From: Tomitella fengzijianii
Lineage (GTDB): Bacteria > Actinomycetota > Actinomycetes > Mycobacteriales > Mycobacteriaceae
DNA length: 64,000 nucleotides
Assembly: GCF_007559025.1 (NCBI RefSeq)
Contig: NZ_CP041765.1
Span: forward strand, 430,679 to 494,678
Direction of reading: 5' to 3'
Shown here: piece by piece, positions 18,719 through 26,064 of the stretch
Numbering within the stretch: the stretch's first letter is position 1
Layout of the letters: each line of letters opens with the position of its first letter
The notes under the pieces: generated by a model
Seen by the model: the letters and a program-made list of their open reading frames with translations, nothing else
Databases searched by the model: none
Told to the model about the DNA's origin: nothing
Made by a program: the position numbers and the translations under genes

Positions 18719-19885
18719 CTGCGCCCGGCCACGCGTGCCGGCGCCGCGCTGGGCACGCTCGCCGTCCTGCTGACGGCGGGCTGCGGCGGCGCGCGGGCGC
18801 CAGGGCCCCCGGCGACGTCCGCCCCCGATGCCCACGAGACCTCAGCCCCCGCCACCGCAGCCCCGGACGACGGTGTGCGGCCGCTCGGCTCGGTGACGGT
18901 GCCCGAGGGGACGCGGTTCGAGGGCACCACCGTCGGGGGACTGTCCGGCATCGACTACGACCCCGCCACCGGGCGGTACGTGGTGATCAGCGACGACAGA
19001 GGTGCGCACGGGCCCACCCGCGCCTACACCGTCGAGCTGCCGCTGGACGAGCATGGCGTCCCGGCGCAGCCGCGGCTGTCGTCGATGATCCCGCTGCAGG
19101 GGCCCGGCGGCCCGTACGCGCCGGGCACCAGCGACACCGAATCGATCCGCTGGGCCCCCGGCGGGGGCGTGGTCTACGGCAGCGAGGGCGACGCCACCGG
19201 CGGGCTCATGCCGTTCATCCGCTCGGCGGGCCCCGACGGGGCGTACGTGCGTGACTATCCGCTGCCCGCGGCGTACCTGCCGGAGTCGGGGCCCGGCGGG
19301 GAACAGTCGAGCGGCATGCGCGAGAACCTGGGCTTCGAAGGGCTGGCGCTCTCCCCGGACGGCCGCACCATCTCCGCGATCACCGAGAACGCGCTGGTGC
19401 AGGACGGACCGGCCGCGGCCGCGGACACCCCCAGCCCGGCCCGGCTGCTGCAGCTCGACCGTGCCACCGGCGCCGTGGTCGGCGAATACGTCTACGAGGC
19501 CGACCCGCTGCAGACCTCGGGCGCGGCGTTCGGGCCCACCGTCGCCGGCGTGTCCGCGATGACGCAGGTGGGCCCCACGTCGTTCCTCACCGTCGAGCGG
19601 AGCCTGGCGCTGCCCCGCGGATTCGTCACCACCATCCACCTCGCCACCATCGACGGCGCCACGGACGTCGCGGGCATGGCGGTCCTGGACGGCAGCGAGG
19701 CGCCGATGCGCAAGACGAAGATCTTCGAATCGGACGGCGCCATGGGCAACGTGGAGGGCATCACCGTGGGACCGGAACTGCCGGACGGGGCCCGCACTCT
19801 GGTCCTGGTCGAGGACGACAACTTCGGGCGCGTCGGATCCACCACGTTCCATGTCCTGCGTGCGGGGTCCGCGGCGGGGTTCTGA
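18719..19885 (+). CDS. Phytase-like esterase lipoprotein, probable CTG start
   Basis: An exported protein of the esterase-like phytase family (PF13449), a beta-propeller of unknown substrate. The mature part has GLSGIDYDPATGRYVVISDDR and GFEGLALSPDGRTI, typical blades of this family. In the same frame, upstream of the first GTG (18875), the sequence encodes a lipoprotein signal: L-R-P-A-T-R-A then a leucine/alanine core and lipobox L-T-A-G-C. No ATG, GTG or TTG precedes this signal in frame, so translation may begin at the CTG two bases after the serS stop, or re-initiate there. A GTG start at 18875 would give a protein without any export signal. Confidence 0.75.
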   Translation: MRPATRAGAALGTLAVLLTAGCGGARAPGPPATSAPDAHETSAPATAAPDDGVRPLGSVTVPEGTRFEGTTVGGLSGIDYDPATGRYVVISDDRGAHGPTRAYTVELPLDEHGVPAQPRLSSMIPLQGPGGPYAPGTSDTESIRWAPGGGVVYGSEGDATGGLMPFIRSAGPDGAYVRDYPLPAAYLPESGPGGEQSSGMRENLGFEGLALSPDGRTISAITENALVQDGPAAAADTPSPARLLQLDRATGAVVGEYVYEADPLQTSGAAFGPTVAGVSAMTQVGPTSFLTVERSLALPRGFVTTIHLATIDGATDVAGMAVLDGSEAPMRKTKIFESDGAMGNVEGITVGPELPDGARTLVLVEDDNFGRVGSTTFHVLRAGSAAGF

Positions 19886-19930
19886 TCACGTAAGGCTGCG
19901 CACGCCCGGGGCACCCTGGAAGATGGGCGT

Positions 19931-20782
19931 ATGGGCAACGAGAGCGCAGTGGTCGTCGGAGTCGACGGATCCGACAACGCGCGGGTGGCATTGGCCGCGG
20001 CGATCGAGGAGGCGACGACCCGGAAGGCGCCGCTGCACCTGGTGGCCGCCTACCATGCGCCGGCCGTGCGGCGGCACAGCGTCGCCGTGGAATACGAGAA
20101 GGTGGTCCGCGACGAGGCCGCCGCGATCCTCGCCGAGGCCGCGGAACAGGCCCGCGGCGCGGGGGCGGAGGTGACCACCTCGGTGCACGCGGGGGACGCT
20201 TCGGGCGTGCTGCTGGAGCAGTCGCGTTCGGCGGCGCTCGTGGTGGTGGGCGCACGCGGGCGCGGCGGGTTCATGGGCAGGCTGTTGGGGTCGGTGGCGG
20301 CGGCGCTGCCCGCGCACGCGGCTTGCCCGGTCCTGGTGGTGCCGCGGCCCGCGGACGGCTCGGCGCACACGGAACAGGACTACAGCGGCCGGGTCGTGGT
20401 GGGCGTCGACGCCTCGGGCACGGCCAACCCCGCGCTGGCCGCGGCGGCGGACGAAGCGCAGCGCCGCGCGATGCCGCTGGTCATCGTGGCGGTGGCGGGC
20501 CCCGACTTCGATGCCGACGCGCGGGCCGCCGGCGACGCGGACGCGGTGCGCGGCGTCCTCGGGCAGTGTCTGGAATCGGTGCGCGCCGCGCATCCCCGGG
20601 TGCAGGCGGCGACAGAACTCCTGGAAGGGTCCGCGGCCGAGGTGCTGGCAGGCATCACCGCGACCGCCGAGCTGGTGGTGGTGGGCGCGCGGGGCAGCGG
20701 CGGATTCAAGGCCATGCGGCTCGGCTCCACGGCGCACGCGCTGCTGGGGCACGCGCTGGGGCCGGTTCTCGTGGTCCGCTGA
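19931..20782 (+). CDS. Universal stress protein with two Usp domains
   Basis: A 283-residue cytoplasmic protein made of two tandem UspA domains. Domain 1 starts VVVGVDGSDNARVAL and ends with the ATP-binding G-x2-G-x9-G-S pattern GARGRGGFMGRLLGSVAA. Domain 2 starts VVVGVDASGTANPAL and ends GARGSGGFKAMRLGSTAHA. Both keep the nucleotide-binding glycines, so ATP binding is likely in both. In mycobacteria such double-Usp proteins respond to hypoxia or dormancy, but no DosR-type box was seen upstream. It is convergent with a thioesterase only four bases away. Confidence 0.93.
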   Translation: MGNESAVVVGVDGSDNARVALAAAIEEATTRKAPLHLVAAYHAPAVRRHSVAVEYEKVVRDEAAAILAEAAEQARGAGAEVTTSVHAGDASGVLLEQSRSAALVVVGARGRGGFMGRLLGSVAAALPAHAACPVLVVPRPADGSAHTEQDYSGRVVVGVDASGTANPALAAAADEAQRRAMPLVIVAVAGPDFDADARAAGDADAVRGVLGQCLESVRAAHPRVQAATELLEGSAAEVLAGITATAELVVVGARGSGGFKAMRLGSTAHALLGHALGPVLVVR

Positions 20783-20786
20783 CGGC

Positions 20787-21275
20787 TCAGCGCAGGATCA
20801 TGCCGGTGGTGGTGCCGGAGGCCAGCAGCGCGCCGTCGCTGTCCCGCAGCTCGCCGCGCGCGGTGGCGGTGCGCCCGCCCCGGTGCTCCACCTTGCCCAC
20901 CGCCCGGACCGGACCCGTGTCCACGCTGACCCCCCGGATGAACCGGACTGTGAGATCCAGCGTGGTGAAGCCTTCGCCGACCTCCAGCGTGGACTGGATC
21001 GAATAGCCCATCGCCGAGTCCAGCCACGCGCTGAGGACCCCGCCGTGCACGGATCCCACCGCGTTGTACTGGTACTCGCCCGGCTCGGCCTCGATGGTCA
21101 CGGACCCGCGTGCCAGCGCCGCGATCCGGAAATCCAGCGTGCCGCCGGACGGCGGATACGGGATCTCCCCGGAGTGCAGCCGCTCCATGAACTCCAACCC
21201 GGACAGCCCCTTGCGGGCCTCCGAGATGTCGGCCGGGTCGGCCCACGAATGCGTGCGCGAGTGCTCAGCAGTCAC
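20787..21275 (-). CDS. PaaI-family hotdog thioesterase
   Basis: A 162-residue single hotdog domain, acting on acyl-CoA or acyl-ACP thioesters. The family core is G-S-V-H-G-G-V-L-S-A-W-L-D-S-A-M-G (His-Gly-Gly-Val then the helix with a catalytic Asp), with LDLTVRFIRGV and GTTTGMIL in the later strands. The precise acyl substrate cannot be told. It stands alone, convergent with the universal stress protein. Confidence 0.9.
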   Translation of the reverse strand: MTAEHSRTHSWADPADISEARKGLSGLEFMERLHSGEIPYPPSGGTLDFRIAALARGSVTIEAEPGEYQYNAVGSVHGGVLSAWLDSAMGYSIQSTLEVGEGFTTLDLTVRFIRGVSVDTGPVRAVGKVEHRGGRTATARGELRDSDGALLASGTTTGMILR

Positions 21276-21397
21276 CAGGTCTCCTTCATGCGGGGCGGAA
21301 CTTCCCGAAGCGTTCCCCGTACCGTACGACGAACAGCGGCCGAGAGTTGTCCACAGGACCGAAGGCGCGCGCGATTCCGATCCGGCACTCTGGCCGC

Positions 21398-22285
21398 ATG
21401 GGGGAGAACGGGGAGGACGGGTGCGCCCGGGAGGCGACCTGGATCAAGACGACGGCGCAGCTCACCGAGCACGAGTCGCGCAGCACAGTCGCCCGCAGGT
21501 GCCGGAGCGGCCGATACGTGCAGGTGCTGCGCGGGGTGTACGCGGACGCCGAGCCGCGCGGGATCGACCGCTGCCGGGCGGTGAGCCTGTGGCGCGCGGA
21601 TGCCACGTTCAGCCACGCCACGGCGGCCTGGTTGTGGGGACTGATCGACGAGCCGGAACGGGTGCACGTGACCGTGCCGCGGAGCACGCAGCTGCAATGC
21701 CCCGGATGGCTCGCCGTCACCCGGAGGGACCTGCCGGAGCCGGGATCATGGGCGTTCGACTTGCCGGTGGTGGGGATCGCCCGCGCGATCGTCGAGTCGA
21801 TTCCGATGCTGGAGGCGCGGACCGCCGAGCGCGTTGTGGACGAGTACGCCCGCAGCGACGAGCGATACGAGGAGCTTCTCGAATGCTGCCACCGCGATGC
21901 CGGGTGCCGCGGGGTGTCGCTCGCGCGGCGGATCATCGAGCGGGCGGCGCGGCGCACCGCTTCGGAGGCCGAGCGGGTGGTGGCGCGTGAGCTGGGGCGG
22001 GCCGGATACCACCTCGAGGTGAACAGGGCGATCGGCAAGTTCTGGTGCGACCTGGTCGATGAGTGGTCGGGGGTCGTCGTGGAGATCGACGGGCGCGGCC
22101 CGCACAGCGAGCGCAGCGTGTTCCGGAACGACCGCCGGCGGCAGAACTCTCTGGTTCTGGACGGCTGGCTCGTGCTCCGCTATGCAGCGGACGACGTGTT
22201 CGACGACCTCGACGAGGTCGTGCGTGAGATCGTCCGGACAGTCTCATCGCGGCGGCGCAACCGGCGCAGGACCGGGGCGCGCTGA
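21398..22285 (+). CDS. AbiEi-like winged-helix plus DUF559-type protein
   Basis: A 295-residue protein. The N-terminal third resembles the winged-helix antitoxin-like domain of AbiEi proteins (L-x-R-G-V-Y followed by A-T-F-S-H-A-T-A-A-W-L-W-G). The C-terminal 100 residues resemble DUF559, a Vsr/restriction-endonuclease-like fold: F-W-C-D-L-V-D-E-W, V-V-V-E-I-D-G-R, then N-D-R-R-R-Q-N. No toxin gene (AbiEii-type nucleotidyltransferase) is next to it, so it is probably not a two-gene toxin-antitoxin pair. Such solitary proteins are widespread and mostly uncharacterised in actinobacteria. ATG chosen over an upstream GTG at 21347. A 28-base palindrome follows its end. Confidence 0.75.
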   Translation: MGENGEDGCAREATWIKTTAQLTEHESRSTVARRCRSGRYVQVLRGVYADAEPRGIDRCRAVSLWRADATFSHATAAWLWGLIDEPERVHVTVPRSTQLQCPGWLAVTRRDLPEPGSWAFDLPVVGIARAIVESIPMLEARTAERVVDEYARSDERYEELLECCHRDAGCRGVSLARRIIERAARRTASEAERVVARELGRAGYHLEVNRAIGKFWCDLVDEWSGVVVEIDGRGPHSERSVFRNDRRRQNSLVLDGWLVLRYAADDVFDDLDEVVREIVRTVSSRRRNRRRTGAR

Positions 22286-22332
22286 CCGGAACCCGCCCGA
22301 TCGGTGCGGGGCGGGCGCACCTGGCACCGCAA

Positions 22333-22390
22333 TCACATTCTGTGGGGGTCGGATGGTGGAGATCCACCATCCGACCCCCACAGAATGTGA
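22333..22390. terminator. Perfect 28-base inverted repeat, probable bidirectional terminator
   Basis: Two perfectly complementary 28-base arms (22333-22360 and 22363-22390) are separated by only GA. They lie between two convergent genes (stops at 22285 and 22419). The arms start TCACATTCTGTGGGGGTCGG. There is no T-run, as in many high-GC actinobacterial terminators. The length and perfection are greater than usual. Confidence 0.7.
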
Positions 22391-22418
22391 ATCGCGTGTC
22401 ACGCGGCGAAGGCAGTGC

Positions 22419-24026
22419 TCAGTCTGCGGTGCCCCCGGAGGGTTCCTCCGCGGCCTGCCCGGCCTCGAGCGGGTCGCACCGCAGCTCGTGCCCGCGCGAC
22501 GTCTTGCACCGCCCGGTCTCCAGGTCCCACTGCCAGCCGTGCATGTTGCAGGTGAGGGTGGTGCCCTCGATGACGCCGAACTTGGACAGGTCCGCCTTGA
22601 GGTGCGGGCACCGGCGCTGCATCCGCCAGTCGCCCAGCTCGATGGTGTCGGAGTCGTCCTTGCCCTCGGCGAACCAGCCGTCCGCGTACGCGATGCGCTC
22701 GTCCGTGAGGCATTTGAAGAACGTGTAGAGGTACTCGTTGTATCCGCCGATGCGCCAGGTGCGGAAGCGGATGGACAGGAAGATGGAGTTGACCCAGTCC
22801 GGTTCGCCGTCGCGCAGCACGGTGCGGACCAGCGAGCGGTCCATCGTGAACCCGTAGCGGAATCGGCGTTCCACCTCCTTGCGCGGGCGCACGGTGCGCT
22901 CCGGGAAGTCGAGGACCACCGTCTCGACGATCTCGCCGTTTTCGGTCATCTGCAGCGCCACCGGGTAGCCGATGCCCTCGCTGATCTGGTCGGTCTGCTT
23001 CATTATGGGTTCGAACAGCGCGCGCAGCGGCTCGTAGAGCGACTCACCCGCGGCGGGCGCCCAGGCCGCCTTCTCCGCGGCGATCACCGGGGCCATCCGG
23101 GTGGCCATGTCCTCGATGTAGGCCGCCTTGTCGGTGAAGATCTTCTGCACCTGCGAATCGGGGATCGGGTGCGTGACCGTCACCGAGTCGTGGTCGAACT
23201 CGGCGGTCGTGCCGGGGATCATGAGGATGCCGCCGTCGATGCCGTGCTTCTCGAGCTCGCCGAGGAACACCGTCTGGTCCGGGAAGATGTTGGCGGGGTC
23301 GCCGGCGTCGTCGTTGAGGAAGCGCAGCTGGTCATCCAGGAACACCGGCGGACCGGCCGAGGGGATCACGTGCACAGCGCCCACGGTCTCGACGTAGCTG
23401 CGGGCGCGGTCCATCTGCCGCTGCCGCTTCTGCTCGCCGTGGGCGCGCTTGGTGCGCTCGGACATCTCGTACACCCACGGGTACCAGATGGCGCCCGAGT
23501 ACTGGAGCATGTGCACGTCGATCCGGCCGAAGTGTTCACCCACCACGTCCAGGTCCACCGGCCGGGCGTCGTTCATGTTGAACGCGGTGGTGGTGCCGTC
23601 GGAGACCACCAGAGCCGAGTCGCCCAGCGGGCCGTCCGCGGGCGCGCGCAGGGCGATGATCATGATCTCCAGCGCGCCCTTGGGGCCGGTGACCGTGTGC
23701 TTGACCGAGTCCTCGGTCTCGTAGAACTTGTGGAACCCCAGCGCCTCCAGTTCCCGCTTGAGGTCCGGCACCGGGTAGTCCGGCAGCAGCACGGTGGCGT
23801 CCTTGTTGACGTGCTCGCGGAGCAGCTGCGGGTCGAAGTGGTCTTTATGCAGGTGGGAGACGTAGAGGTAGTCGCAGTCGCCCAGCGCCGCCCAGTTGAG
23901 CCCGGTGTTGTCCGGGAACGGGAACCAGGACGCGAAGTATGCGGGATTCACCCACGGGTCGCACAGGATCGAGCCTGCCCCCGTCTGAATGTGAAAGCCG
24001 GCATGTCCGACGCTGGTGACCTGCAC
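22419..24026 (-). CDS. Metallo-beta-lactamase-fold plus Rieske [2Fe-2S] protein (Rv3818-like)
   Basis: A 535-residue two-domain protein. The N-terminal metallo-beta-lactamase-type domain has the metal motif S-H-L-H-K-D-H-F-D near residues 55-65 and resembles the UlaG/lipid-hydrolase branch. The C-terminal Rieske domain has C473-x-H475 and C493-x2-H496, the four ligands of a [2Fe-2S] cluster. A protein with this make-up, Rv3818, lies in the matching place in M. tuberculosis. The reaction is unknown; the pairing suggests redox-linked handling of a phospho-sugar or lipid, which is inference. It is divergent from the acyltransferase across 170 bases. Confidence 0.87.
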   Translation of the reverse strand: MQVTSVGHAGFHIQTGAGSILCDPWVNPAYFASWFPFPDNTGLNWAALGDCDYLYVSHLHKDHFDPQLLREHVNKDATVLLPDYPVPDLKRELEALGFHKFYETEDSVKHTVTGPKGALEIMIIALRAPADGPLGDSALVVSDGTTTAFNMNDARPVDLDVVGEHFGRIDVHMLQYSGAIWYPWVYEMSERTKRAHGEQKRQRQMDRARSYVETVGAVHVIPSAGPPVFLDDQLRFLNDDAGDPANIFPDQTVFLGELEKHGIDGGILMIPGTTAEFDHDSVTVTHPIPDSQVQKIFTDKAAYIEDMATRMAPVIAAEKAAWAPAAGESLYEPLRALFEPIMKQTDQISEGIGYPVALQMTENGEIVETVVLDFPERTVRPRKEVERRFRYGFTMDRSLVRTVLRDGEPDWVNSIFLSIRFRTWRIGGYNEYLYTFFKCLTDERIAYADGWFAEGKDDSDTIELGDWRMQRRCPHLKADLSKFGVIEGTTLTCNMHGWQWDLETGRCKTSRGHELRCDPLEAGQAAEEPSGGTAD

Positions 24027-24196
24027 GGTGGAGTACCTCCGAGTTGGATGTTGTTCGGTCGCAAGGATACGGGCAGCGGTGTGAAGTTACAGCGGCGGCG
24101 GCGGGCTGCGCGCTGGAAGTGGCGCATGCGGCGGGCGGGAGCGCGGGCCCGCCGCTGGGCATGACTCCGCGCGCGCGGGCCGGATAGGGTGGCCGG

Positions 24197-25111
24197 GTGG
24201 AACCTGTCTACGGCTCGATCATCCGTATCGCCAAGGGAGTCTTCGCGCTTGAGGGCCTCCGGTTCACCCGGACGGGGTCGCGGAACATCCCGACCTCCGG
24301 CGGCGCGGTGATCACGATCAACCACACCGGCTACATGGATTTCACCTACGCGGGATACCCGGCGTTCGACGTGGGCCGGTTCATCCGGTTCATGGCCAAG
24401 AAAGAGGTGTTCGACCACAAGGTGTCGGGGCCGCTGATGCGCGGGATGCGCCACATCCCGGTGGACCGGGCCAGCGGGGGAGGCTCCTACGCCGAGGCCG
24501 TGGAGCGCCTGCGGGCCGGCGAGCTGGTGGGGGTGTTCCCGGAGGCGACGATCAGCCGCAGCTTCGAGCTGAAGGGGTTCAAGACGGGCGCGGCGCGCAT
24601 GGCGCTGGAGGCCGGGGTGCCCATCGTGCCGCTGGTGATCTGGGGTTCGCAGCGCGTGTGGACCAAGGGGCACCGCAAGAACCTGGGTCGGACCAACCTG
24701 CCGATCCTCATCCGCGCCGGCGAGCGGATCGCCCCGGAGGGCACGCCGGAGGAGCTCACCGACCGGGTGAAGGTGGCGATGACGCGCATCCTGGACGAGC
24801 TGCGTGCCGAGTACGCCGCCGAGTTCGGCCCGTACCCGGCCGGCGCGTACTGGGTGCCGCGGTCGCTGGGCGGGGGCGCGCCCTCGCTCGCGGAGGCCAC
24901 CGCGTTGGACGAGGCGGACACCGCCGCCCGCAGGGCGCGCCGGGAGGAGGCGGCCGGGCGCGGCGCGGAAGGTCCCGCGGTGGGCGGCGGGCGCCGGGGG
25001 CGGGATGATGACGGGGGAGCGCGGGGGCGCATGCGCGCGTTGAGGGCGCGCGGCGCCGCCGCGCGCACGAACAGGAAGAACAGGAAGAGGAAGGGCCCGG
25101 AAGTCTGGTGA
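24197..25111 (+). CDS. 1-acylglycerol-3-phosphate acyltransferase-like protein (PlsC family)
   Basis: A 304-residue membrane-associated acyltransferase of phospholipid or related lipid synthesis. The catalytic NHTGYMD motif (H-x4-D) is near residue 40. The acceptor-binding F-P-E-A-T-I-S-R-S motif follows near residue 115, and VPIVPLVIWGSQRVW lies after it. The last 60 residues are an arginine- and alanine-rich tail without fold, unlike short family members. It matches the Rv3814c-Rv3816c acyltransferases by place. GTG start. Its stop overlaps the start of the HAD gene by four bases (GTGA), so the pair is translationally coupled. Confidence 0.9.
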   Translation: MEPVYGSIIRIAKGVFALEGLRFTRTGSRNIPTSGGAVITINHTGYMDFTYAGYPAFDVGRFIRFMAKKEVFDHKVSGPLMRGMRHIPVDRASGGGSYAEAVERLRAGELVGVFPEATISRSFELKGFKTGAARMALEAGVPIVPLVIWGSQRVWTKGHRKNLGRTNLPILIRAGERIAPEGTPEELTDRVKVAMTRILDELRAEYAAEFGPYPAGAYWVPRSLGGGAPSLAEATALDEADTAARRARREEAAGRGAEGPAVGGGRRGRDDDGGARGRMRALRARGAAARTNRKNRKRKGPEVW

Positions 25112-25923
25112 AGCGCCCGCTGCTCATTGCGAGCGATGTCGATGGCACGTTGGTCGATGACGCGATGCGGGTGAGCGCCCGCAATCGCGCCGCCGTGGCG
25201 GGCGCGGTGGAGGACGGCGTGCACTTCGTGCTGTGCACCGGGCGCCCGCCGCGCTGGATCCGCCAGATCACCGACCAGCTCGAGCACCCGCCCCTCGCGG
25301 TGTGCGCCAACGGCGCCATGGTGTTCGACAGCGCCAGCGGCAGCGTGCTGGCGGCGCACGCGCTCGAGCCCGCCACGCTCGAGTGGGTCGCGGAGGCGGT
25401 GGCCGCGGCGCTGCCGGGCGCGGCTCTGGCGGCCGAGCGGATCGAGCCCGGCGCGAGTTCCGCGATGTACATGGAGTTCGTGACCACCCCCCGCTACGAG
25501 CACGCGTGGGAGCATCCACGCGGCGTGGAGGTGGCCGACGCGGAGATCGCGGCCGCCCCCGCGGTGAAGCTTCTGGTCCGCGCCCCGGGGACGCCCAGTG
25601 CGGTGATGCGCGACGCGCTGGCGCCGGTGCTCGGGCGGCGCGTGGATCTGACGTTCTCCACAGACGACGGCCTGATCGAGATCGCCGCGCCCGGGGTGAC
25701 CAAGGCGCGGGGGCTGGCGGACATCACCTCCGACCTGGGGGTGACGGCGGCGGACGTGATCGCGTTCGGCGACATGCCCAACGACGTCTCGATGCTCTCG
25801 TGGGCGCGGCACGGCGTGGCGATGGCGAACGCGCATCCCGAGCTGTTGTCGGTGGCCGACGAGGTGACCGGTTCCAATAACGACAGCGGCGTCGCGTTGG
25901 TCCTCGAACGCTGGTGGGGCTGA
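25108..25923 (+). CDS. HAD-superfamily hydrolase, Cof type (Rv3813c-like)
   Basis: A 271-residue sugar-phosphate or nucleotide phosphatase of the Cof subfamily. Motif I is ASDVDGTLVDD (nucleophile and acid/base Asp), motif II is C-T-G-R-P-P, and motif III/IV is F-G-D-M-P-N-D-V-S-M-L. The alpha/beta cap is between motifs II and III. The substrate is not known. GTG start inside the acyltransferase stop (GTGA). Confidence 0.92.
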   Translation: MKRPLLIASDVDGTLVDDAMRVSARNRAAVAGAVEDGVHFVLCTGRPPRWIRQITDQLEHPPLAVCANGAMVFDSASGSVLAAHALEPATLEWVAEAVAAALPGAALAAERIEPGASSAMYMEFVTTPRYEHAWEHPRGVEVADAEIAAAPAVKLLVRAPGTPSAVMRDALAPVLGRRVDLTFSTDDGLIEIAAPGVTKARGLADITSDLGVTAADVIAFGDMPNDVSMLSWARHGVAMANAHPELLSVADEVTGSNNDSGVALVLERWWG

Positions 25924-25960
25924 GAACCCGCGCCTATTCATGCAGGTGGAACTACATTCA

Positions 25961-26005
25961 TGTGATTCATGTGGCTCGTGATGTTTGTGTGACAACTGTG
26001 ACTTG
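25961..26005 (+). promoter_or_regulatory. Five tandem 9-base TGTGA-type repeats, candidate MtrA operator
   Basis: Five units follow each other with exact 9-base spacing: TGTGATTCA (25961), TGTGGCTCG (25970), TGATGTTTG (25979), TGTGACAAC (25988), TGTGACTTG (25997). On the other strand the last two read GTCACA repeats 9 bases apart, which fits the tandem GTCACA-type 9-mers reported for the MtrA response regulator of M. tuberculosis. They end 59 bases before the start of the SpoIID-domain gene, in an AT-rich stretch. Confidence 0.6.
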
Positions 26006-26064
26006 AGTGTGCTTTGCTCGGTGGTGCTGCACGCGGAATCGCACCTTCGACGAGGAGTACGCCG

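Noticed and set aside
21398-22285. A complete AbiE toxin-antitoxin system
   Set aside because: No AbiEii toxin gene is adjacent; the neighbours are a thioesterase and a Rieske protein.
22333-22390. A CRISPR repeat or the start of an array
   Set aside because: There is a single palindrome with no spacer-repeat succession; no array-like pattern was seen anywhere in the window.
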